Positions 22,901 through 27,076 of a stretch of DNA of 27,076 bases are shown piece after piece (position 1 is the stretch's first letter; each line of letters starts with the position of its first letter). The notes under the pieces are model-generated. The model had not been told where the DNA came from. It worked only from the letters and a program-made list of their open reading frames with translations, and did no database searches. Made by a program: the position numbers and the translations under genes. Source of the stretch: Ichthyophonus hoferi (lineage: Eukaryota > Opisthokonta > Ichthyosporea > Ichthyophonida > Ichthyophonidae); assembly GCA_002751075.1 (NCBI GenBank), contig NAOQ01000005.1, forward strand, positions 105,391 to 132,466, given 5' to 3'.

Positions 22901-23944
22901 CACATATTTCTACTGTTACTGTTGTAACTAGAAAAACATTGAACAAAAGGACTTAATAAATGAAACAAATAGTGGGAGTAGCTGAGCTGAGAAGGTAGGA
23001 GAAAATAAATATAACAGCAAGTAAAGCAAGAAGTTATAGGTATTATATTTAAAAACATTAATTTCACCAACTGGTCACTCTATAACAGACCAATAGGGTT
23101 CCTGTCTGGTGTCACCACCAATTGGTTACAACAGTGTCTTTGTTAAAGGAAATGCTAGAAGATAGGTAAGTATTCTTAGAAATACATACAATTGCATTTA
23201 ATCTCGCTATATAATCGCTCCCTTTTTAATGCTTCTTAATATTTCTCTCATAAACTCTGCTATTTTTACTTCTACATCTACTACTAAAAAATACCTCGTC
23301 TCACAAATTACACTTTCTATAATCTAATTGATATATTATTGTTTTATTACTGTTGTTATCTATATCATAACTTGTGTTATCATACAAATCTACTAAGAGA
23401 AATTCTAGTGCCTCCCTTGCTATAGTTTGGTAATATTATTATATTATTAGTGATAGTTAGATAGAGATTGAAATAATTTATCTTACTGCATTAGACGTAG
23501 GATATGCAATAAAACTAACACAGCATGGATGGCTTGCTATATTTCAAGAATTTTTTAAAGTTGCATACATTTATTTTAAAATTAATTCATAATTAACTAA
23601 TAACTTTTTAAAAACAAAATGACAAAGAGAAGCTTAAATAAATAAAAACTCATATGTTGGGACACCCTTTAGTTAGAAAAAATAAGAAATAAATAAATAG
23701 TTAATCGCTTAAAAAAGAAAAGAAAATAGCAATACAAATCGTCAATAGCGTAAGTTCTTTACGCAATAACATGATAATTTATATGAGTGGTCATAATACT
23801 AACAAGCTATACACATGTTGTAGCCATATATTGACCCAGTGTTTCTACAGTACTGGTGCAGAAGCCCTTAAACATGCACAAGTGGATTGGTCATTGGTTA
23901 GTACGGCTGCTGAGGCTTTAGAGAAAATGAGTAGAGACCTATGA
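15261..23944 (+). CDS. JMJD4: JMJD4-type 2-oxoglutarate/Fe(II) lysyl hydroxylase, 14 exons, complete
   Basis: JmjC oxygenase. The known human JMJD4 hydroxylates a lysine in the NIKS loop of release factor eRF1 and helps translation termination. Exons: 15261-15338, 16201-16328, 16869-16983, 17374-17438, 17904-17988, 18574-18677, 19355-19477, 19963-20040, 20457-20484, 21043-21141, 21867-21961, 22410-22461, 23089-23165, 23851-23944. They total 1,221 nt, 406 aa plus stop, with all phases matching; the human protein is of similar size. Landmarks: VPVANCGK at about 98-105, CLYLKDWH at about 131-138, iron-binding His-Ser-Asp in TPLHSDVL at 187-189, NVCGRKYW at about 199-206 with the likely 2OG lysine, ETLFVP, the distal iron His in SGWYHQV at 263, and SINHNW at about 273-278. 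All three iron ligands are present. The first exon is the least certain, since the N-terminus is poorly conserved; its ATG has A at -3. The MKGYHLVQEDTILQV leader has no recognised motif. Confidence 0.95.
15339..16200 (+). other. JMJD4 intron 1 (862 bp)
   Basis: AT-rich intron with a GTAAGA donor and GTTGCCGCAG acceptor. Apart from the candidate minus-strand exon at 15850-15936 I see no gene, RNA or element in it. Confidence 0.6.
15850..15936 (-). CDS. Candidate minus-strand coding exon inside JMJD4 intron 1 (29 codons)
   Basis: An ATG in an AT-rich context with purine at -3 opens 29 codons on the minus strand ending in a GTAAGA donor (15849-15844). The product starts MVDDEPTFALYTIEAFH and ends LLKIVSLTS. 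Codon use is mixed and GC content is higher than in the surrounding intron, which looks coding rather than random. The phase is 0, so it can join the candidate exon at 14855-14914 (from the CCA codon after AATGCAG) and then the first supported POLD1 exon. I do not recognise the protein. It may be an upstream POLD1 exon, the start of a small unrelated gene, or chance. Confidence 0.3.
16368..16615 (+). repeat. 21-bp minisatellite, about 12 copies, in JMJD4 intron 2
   Basis: Tandem units close to TAATATTACTATATTTAGATG, differing by a few substitutions per copy but with no obvious indels. Because 21 is a multiple of 3, the array is open in several frames on both strands and yields spurious reading frames with heptapeptide periodicity (for example LNIVILH on the minus strand). 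These are not genes: the array sits in the intron between exons 16201-16328 and 16869-16983. Confidence 0.92.
17680..17812 (+). repeat. Degenerate minisatellite in JMJD4 intron 4
   Basis: Loose repeats around TAGTTATTATTTTACTG and TATCTTACTGTGTTAT. The motif resembles the array at 22045-22148 in intron 11 of the same gene, so both may come from one repeat family. Units are too diverged to set a firm period by eye. Confidence 0.45.
18025..18051 (+). repeat. (AT)n microsatellite
   Basis: About 13 AT dinucleotides in JMJD4 intron 5, about 40 bp after the donor. Confidence 0.92.
18678..19354 (+). other. JMJD4 intron 6 (677 bp)
   Basis: AT-rich intron containing an AT microsatellite near 18839-18856 and a short inverted repeat (AAATAAGAAG with CTTCTTATTT, 18860-18896). 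An open stretch at 18975-19208 has no splice or homology support. I see no gene. Confidence 0.6.
19572..19875. mobile_element. MITE-like element with about 23-bp terminal inverted repeats
   Basis: The left end 19572-19594 and the right end 19853-19875 are inverted copies matching at 22 of 23 positions (core TTTTTATCTTCAAAAT). Partial inverted similarity continues further in. Internal copies of a TTCAAAAT-type motif recur about every 33 bp on the left side. The element is about 304 bp, has no coding capacity, and is AT-rich except for a GC-richer centre around 19667-19692. The outermost bases allow a TA target duplication, as in Tc1/mariner-derived MITEs, but the ends are ambiguous. It lies wholly within JMJD4 intron 7. 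Confidence 0.6.
19887..19918 (+). repeat. (TTA)n microsatellite
   Basis: About ten perfect TTA/ATT triplets directly downstream of the MITE-like element in JMJD4 intron 7. Confidence 0.95.
20083..20179 (+). repeat. (CATA)n/(CATT)n microsatellite in JMJD4 intron 8
   Basis: Compound tetranucleotide repeat, mainly CATA with a short CATT block in the middle and CA dinucleotides at the end. It produces spurious open frames rich in Thr, His, Tyr and Ile. Confidence 0.93.
20457..20484 (+). CDS. JMJD4: JMJD4 28-bp microexon carrying the distal iron ligand
   Basis: A 28-nt exon between CTCCGACAG and GTGGGT. It completes a split serine and encodes GWYHQVINM. The upstream exon ends ETLFVP plus AG and the downstream one starts EDTLSINHNW, matching the order in human JMJD4 (FVPSGWHHQVHNLDDTISINHNW). 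Skipping it would remove the third iron-binding residue and shift the frame, so correct splicing of this tiny exon is essential for activity. Confidence 0.9.
20575..20608 (+). repeat. (GATA)n microsatellite
   Basis: Imperfect GATA repeats in JMJD4 intron 9, followed by GA-rich sequence to about 20640. Confidence 0.85.
20896..20929 (+). repeat. Three ACGTCAT copies at 11-bp spacing
   Basis: ACGTCAT occurs at 20897, 20908 and 20919, an 11-bp tandem unit. The core ACGTCA is the bZIP/CREB half-site. It lies in JMJD4 intron 9. Regulatory function is only a possibility. Confidence 0.6.
21142..21866 (+). other. JMJD4 intron 10 (725 bp)
   Basis: T-rich intron. Open stretches at 21181-21472 are hydrophobic only because of the T bias. 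I see no gene or element. Confidence 0.6.
22045..22148 (+). repeat. Minisatellite of about 28 bp in JMJD4 intron 11
   Basis: Repeats of a unit containing GTTGTAGTTATTATCTTAC, seen three to four times with substitutions between roughly 22045 and 22148. Related copies appear at 17680-17812. Confidence 0.6.
22462..23850 (+). other. JMJD4 introns 12 and 13
   Basis: Intron 12 (22462-23088) and intron 13 (23166-23850) flank the small exon 23089-23165. Both are AT-rich with no recognisable element. Intron 13 has an A-rich tract at about 23590-23730. Confidence 0.55.
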
Positions 23945-24500
23945 GTATTGGGATGACTATATCTGCATATATTTGCATATGTGCATGCCCATGTACAACA
24001 TTTATATTATTCCCTTGTGGGGAATTCTTCAACCTGTACCCGTATACAATGTTTCAAAGTCTCTTCAATATTTTTTCTCTCATTCAACCACTTATCTATA
24101 TTTCTTACCAAACATCTTTAATGTGCACATACATACCCACACATTTCAATATAATCTATTGGATGATAGCCAATCATATGAACGGCCCAGGATGGTAGCT
24201 TCGATAAGACGTGTTGCGATTAAGACTGCTATCACGAAAGTCATTCGTAATCAGATAATATGACACAAGTATTTGTCTTTGAGAGTGGGATTTTCCTGAA
24301 GCAGTTCTGGAAAATATACTATTGACCTGCTAAACAATTTCAATGTATATTCTACACAGCCAACCTTGAATACTACAGCAGCCATATTCTGGCAATATTA
24401 AATACAGCTGCATATGCAATCTAGGCAAAATAACTCGTTATAATTTGTTAATTAAATAATGTTGGGTTCTGAAGTGTTCTATTAGGTGGATAATAACAAT

Positions 24501-24510
24501 AATAAATAAA
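24501..24510 (+). terminator. Possible JMJD4 polyadenylation signals
   Basis: Two overlapping AATAAA hexamers about 560 bp downstream of the stop codon. In such AT-rich sequence the hexamer is frequent by chance. Confidence 0.2.
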
Positions 24511-24741
24511 TAAAACTTTGACCGAAATCAACTAAAACAATCTAAATTGATTATACCATAATTTATAAAATGTAATTTTTCCAAGCTTGATTTAAGCCAT
24601 CTAGATTGAGTACATCAAATATATTTATGATTGCTATATATTTATATGATATTATTAATGATAATTAATTTTAATCTATAATGCTTTTAAGTAATAATTA
24701 TATAAATTATCGTTTATATTTTTAAACTAGTTTGATCATTC

Positions 24742-24789
24742 GGTTACAGCCATAACTAGAAGCAAGCACCCCATCGCGTTCGATATAAT
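24742..24789 (+). pseudogene. 5S rRNA-like fragment A (5' part only)
   Basis: GGTTACAGCCATAACTAG, then AAGCACCCCATCGCGTTCGAT, follow the first 45-50 bases of 5S rRNA (the TACGGCCATAC head, CACCC and the C-GTC-GAT loop region) with several changes. The rest is replaced by AT-rich sequence, so it is truncated. The 5' flank (about 24640-24741) resembles the flanks of copies B and C. Confidence 0.5.
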
Positions 24790-24905
24790 TGTACGTAATT
24801 ATAGATAATAATACTATTAATTAACTATGTTGATTATTAAATTTATATATTTTTAATTATTATGATATAAACTGCGTTTATAATTTTAATATAGCTATGT
24901 TTGAT

Positions 24906-24984
24906 GATTACGGCCATACCTAGCAGAAAGCACCCAACGTGGGAAGTTTAAACTGCTTTATTTCGGATGGGTATATGTCTTCCT
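24906..24984 (+). pseudogene. 5S rRNA-like fragment B (internally deleted)
   Basis: TTACGGCCATACCTAGCAG followed by AAAGCACCC is an excellent match to a 5S head. Next come GGGAAGTTTAAACTGC (the box A region) and CGGATGGGTAT (like the 5S GGATGGGAGA segment). The segment normally carrying the loop C CGTCCGATCT is missing and the 3' end fades out. It is likely a degenerate 5S copy. Confidence 0.55.
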
Positions 24985-25296
24985 AATATACTTATGTATA
25001 TGCTCATTCAAACTATGGCATAACCCCCATATAAAACTCTCAAACTTATTGATAGTAATCATTAAACCACCTATCAATTTGTTATGATCAATATAACGCT
25101 AAAATTAAATATTACTACAGATGGTATCTATACCTGAATGGAATTTATAACAAAATATCAATATTTTGCATCCGCATATCCGATAATAAAGAAAAGGAAA
25201 CAAAAATAACTTTAAAACAATCAAAAGAGGTAACTAGTCTATTTATGTATCAGCTAATAGACGTAATCCAAGTATGAAAGTAAGTGGTCCCAGAAA

Positions 25297-25417
25297 AACT
25301 ATAGCAAGTGGTATTCCCGCGTGGTTCTCTACCGCTATACTACTAACCACGCCAATAGCAGTTTAACTTTCCAGATCGGATGATATGGGGTGGTTTTTGC
25401 TAGCTATGGCCGTAACC
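25297..25417 (-). rRNA. Full-length divergent 5S rRNA gene or pseudogene
   Basis: The minus strand reads a 121-nt unit, the normal 5S length. It starts GGTTACGGCCATAG, has CACCCCATATCATCCGATCT and GGAAAGTTAAAC in the middle, then GCGTGGTTAGTA, GCGGGAATACCACTTGC, and ends GCTATAG in a T5 run (25298-25294) suited to Pol III termination. The segments fall in 5S order. Helix II is kept by changed pairs (TAGCA with TGCTA, where the usual pairs are CCCUG with CAGGG), and helix V by GTGGT with ACCAC. Helix I pairs with many wobbles and one C-A mismatch. The box C region (the usual TTGGATGGGAGACC) is altered and about 3 nt longer. The retained pairing argues for a transcribed variant. The altered promoter element argues for a pseudogene or a 5S-derived element. 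Confidence 0.6.
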
Positions 25418-25520
25418 ATCAAACACAGCTGTATTACAGTTATAAACCTATTTTATACTTTAATATTTACGGGTATTATAGATTAATACAAATGAAATAT
25501 TATTAAGTTATTACATTATT
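25418..25520 (-). promoter_or_regulatory. Conserved 5' flank of the 5S-like unit
   Basis: Upstream of the full-length 5S-like unit (minus strand) the sequence reads TATAAAATAGGTTTATAAC, then AATACAGCTGTGTTTGATGG. The 44 bases before fragment B align to it without gaps at roughly three quarters identity (TATAAACTGCGTTTATAAT, then AATATAGCTATGTTTGATGA). Fragment A has a similar flank, including TTAATCTATAAT further up, which copy C shares. The TATAAA lies about 30-40 bp upstream, where an external Pol III promoter could be. Confidence 0.45.
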
Positions 25521-25727
25521 TATATCAATATATATCCATAATTATACGCATGTAGTTATCTGAAAGAAGTACTTTATTCTTGGTATCACCTTAATTAATA
25601 AAGTGAGCCATTGTATTGTTTATCAAAATTTTCAAATAATACAAACTATAAATACAATATGCCAATTAAGATAAATATTAACTATAGTATCAATGTTAAC
25701 TATATAAAACGATCAACATAACAGCGT

Positions 25728-25827
25728 ATGCATCCCTTGGCTATATTATCAACGATTCTTTGTTGCCTCATAATGAGCACTATACTTGTAGATTGGCGTC
25801 TGCATATGAAGATATGCCAAGTTTTAG
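25728..25827 (+). CDS. Weak candidate first exon with signal-peptide-like start
   Basis: An ATG at 25728 opens 33 codons to a GTGAGA donor at 25828. The start MHPLAILSTILCCLIMSTIL is hydrophobic like a signal peptide. TATATAAAA lies at 25701-25709, only about 20 bp upstream of the ATG, which leaves almost no leader. I cannot find a convincing downstream exon before the opposite-strand gene, so this may be chance. Confidence 0.15.
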
Positions 25828-26087
25828 GTGAGAATTATTAAAGCCAAAAGGGAATAATCTCGAGGTATCTGAAAGATATATATACATGCACATGTAGTTT
25901 TACAATTCGTTTTATATGTTCTTAAATATTTATACTGTCACATGTACTCTACGCATTATTAAATAGATTTGAATTTATTGCAATTTGAAAATAGTTTTCT
26001 CTAACTAGATGGTAGATTATATTGAAGATCAGGACCTCATCTGAGGTCTCAATTTCTTCTGTCACTAAATGGATAATTTGACTGTGA

Positions 26088-26203
26088 TTGGACTGTACAG
26101 AATCTCTTAGTAAACTTGGAATTTACAGATCAAAATTGCTGTTTTGGACCGAGCATTTCTTTCTGTAAATTCCAAGTTTATTAATGGATTCTGTACATTC
26201 CAA
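26088..26203. repeat. Long hairpin: 41-nt arms, 34-nt loop
   Basis: Left arm 26088-26128 and right arm 26163-26203 are inverted copies. Pairing from the base: 5 bp, one mismatch, 11 bp (TGTACAGAATC), a symmetric 6-nt internal loop, then 18 bp (TAAACTTGGAATTTACAG) and a 34-nt loop. The size and shape fit a miRNA precursor or a small foldback/MITE element. No target duplication is evident. Confidence 0.8.
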
Positions 26204-26396
26204 CTGCCAAAGACAAACTACAATCATTGACTATATTATATTAATATACTAGATTATCTTATATTTCATAGTGCTATCCTATGCTATATTATAGTATGTT
26301 CTCTAACTATATGGTATTATATTATTTTATATTCTACTCTGGTGTAATATATCGTATGGTATTATCACAGGCTATAACTGATTCCATATAACCCAG

Positions 26397-26422
26397 TATG
26401 AATGTATGTATGTATGTATATA
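26397..26422 (+). repeat. (GTAT)n microsatellite
   Basis: Short tetranucleotide repeat about 200 bp downstream (3') of the chitin-binding gene stop codon. Confidence 0.85.
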
Positions 26423-26466
26423 CGCTTATAGGTAAACCAGAATTGGTTTTTGCCGTACAATTCTAT

Positions 26467-26472
26467 TTTATT
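26467..26472 (-). terminator. Possible polyadenylation signal of the chitin-binding gene
   Basis: AATAAA on the minus strand about 150 bp past the stop codon at 26621, a reasonable 3'UTR length. The evidence is the motif and its position only. Confidence 0.3.
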
Positions 26473-26620
26473 TAATATATTTATAAAACCTTGCGCAATA
26501 GTGTTGCATGTAGATTCCAGACCCAACACACAAAGTAAGCCGCTTGATTACAAATCTCCGGGTAAGCATTAAACTGTTTAGACTCTTCTTAATTTTCGGG
26601 GCAGCAGAAGTAAAGATGTT

Positions 26621-27064
26621 CTAACAAAAGATGTCCCATATTGTTCCACAAGTGTGATGTATTGAACTGAACACAAGGCCATCACCACACTTCTTTTTGA
26701 TAGCTTTACCAAACACACACAGGTAGTAAGCCGTGTGATCAGAGCGATCCTCATAAACTTGGTTGTAATTCATATCCTCTTCCTTTGTGGGACATTTGAA
26801 TGAATTAGACAGGCCGTCTGTGCGGGAACCGCTAAACCCGGCGGCCAAGAATGGGAGGGGGTCACTAGCACTAGCAAAAGTCTCCCATGGTGTTACACAT
26901 TTGTGTTGTTGGGAGCTGAACACAAGGTGAGGGGCGCACAGCATTTTGACAGGTTTATGCGTGTCACAGTTGTAGTAAGCCTTGGGATCAGAGCTTTCCT
27001 TATCCTCATAAGCATTGTTCTCATTCATATCCTCTTTTTTTGTGGGGCATTCGAATGAATTGGA
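26621..27064 (-). CDS. Chitin-binding (peritrophin-A, CBM14-like) protein, last exon, 5' end off the right edge
   Basis: A minus-strand exon of 148 codons ending in TAG (26623-26621). GATTTTCAG at the window edge makes a good acceptor, so the exon probably starts at 27064. It encodes two copies of a peritrophin-A-type domain, starting SNSFECPTKKEDMN and SNSFKCPTKEEDMN, 255 bp (85 codons) apart. Each has the family pattern Cys, AYYxC, six residues, Cys, then LVFSS and Cys. A Ser/Gly/Pro-rich linker joins them. CBM14 domains bind chitin in secreted cuticle or gut-lining proteins. Each copy keeps four cysteines at positions 1, 3, 4 and 5; cysteine 2 is lacking in both, and cysteine 6 is absent in the first and possibly present as the terminal residue in the second. 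No signal peptide is visible because the start is outside the window. Further copies may lie upstream. Confidence 0.85.
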   Translation of the reverse strand, partial: SNSFECPTKKEDMNENNAYEDKESSDPKAYYNCDTHKPVKMLCAPHLVFSSQQHKCVTPWETFASASDPLPFLAAGFSGSRTDGLSNSFKCPTKEEDMNYNQVYEDRSDHTAYYLCVFGKAIKKKCGDGLVFSSIHHTCGTIWDIFC

Positions 27065-27076
27065 CTGAAAATCTAC

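Larger units (their letters stand above)
23945..26620. other. Intergenic region
   Basis: AT-rich sequence between JMJD4 and the convergent chitin-binding gene. It holds the 5S-related cluster and the long hairpin listed separately. Also present are a short palindrome (GACCTCATCTGAGGTC, about 26031-26046) and a GTAT microsatellite at 26397-26422. No other gene is supported. Confidence 0.6.

Noticed and set aside
26031-26046. Short palindrome GACCTCATCTGAGGTC as a terminator or operator
   Set aside because: Bacterial-style reading is inappropriate in this eukaryotic context, and a single 7-bp stem is easily due to chance.
1-27076. CRISPR arrays, operons or phage-like regions
   Set aside because: The interrupted genes with GT-AG introns are eukaryotic. 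The direct repeats are microsatellites and minisatellites without unique spacers.

Overview
The window looks like part of an AT-rich invertebrate-type nuclear genome (animal or close relative). All protein-coding sequence is in short exons (28 to 159 bp in the two main genes). Every junction I placed is GT-AG, and the exons chain in frame into conserved eukaryotic proteins. Introns are mostly 340-1,100 bp and full of microsatellites. A peritrophin-type chitin-binding gene at the right edge favours an animal. I cannot name the species.

Layout: (1) about 1-13,672, and perhaps to 14,914 or 15,936, minus strand: the gene for the catalytic subunit of DNA polymerase delta (POLD1). Twenty-two supported exons give 791 codons with all three exonuclease motifs and polymerase motifs A, B and C. 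The C-terminus lies beyond the left edge and the extreme N-terminus is uncertain. (2) 14,498-14,744: an assembly gap flanked by two identical 104-bp sequences, probably unmerged contig ends. (3) 15,261-23,944, plus strand, head-to-head with POLD1: a complete 14-exon JMJD4-type Fe(II)/2-oxoglutarate lysyl hydroxylase of 406 aa. Its introns hold a 21-bp minisatellite, a MITE-like inverted-repeat element and an 11-bp-phased ACGTCAT repeat. (4) 23,945-26,620: intergenic, with three 5S rRNA-related sequences (one full length, 121 nt, minus strand) that share 5' flanking sequence, and a long 34-bp-stem hairpin. (5) 26,621-27,064, minus strand: the last exon of a chitin-binding (CBM14) protein with two domains of 85-codon spacing.

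The head-to-head pair joins a replication polymerase and a translation-termination hydroxylase, so a shared promoter between about 14.9 and 15.3 kb is plausible. No functional link is implied. The most interesting non-coding signals are the 5S-related cluster and the hairpin near 26.1 kb. A possible extra minus-strand coding exon inside JMJD4 intron 1 also deserves a look.
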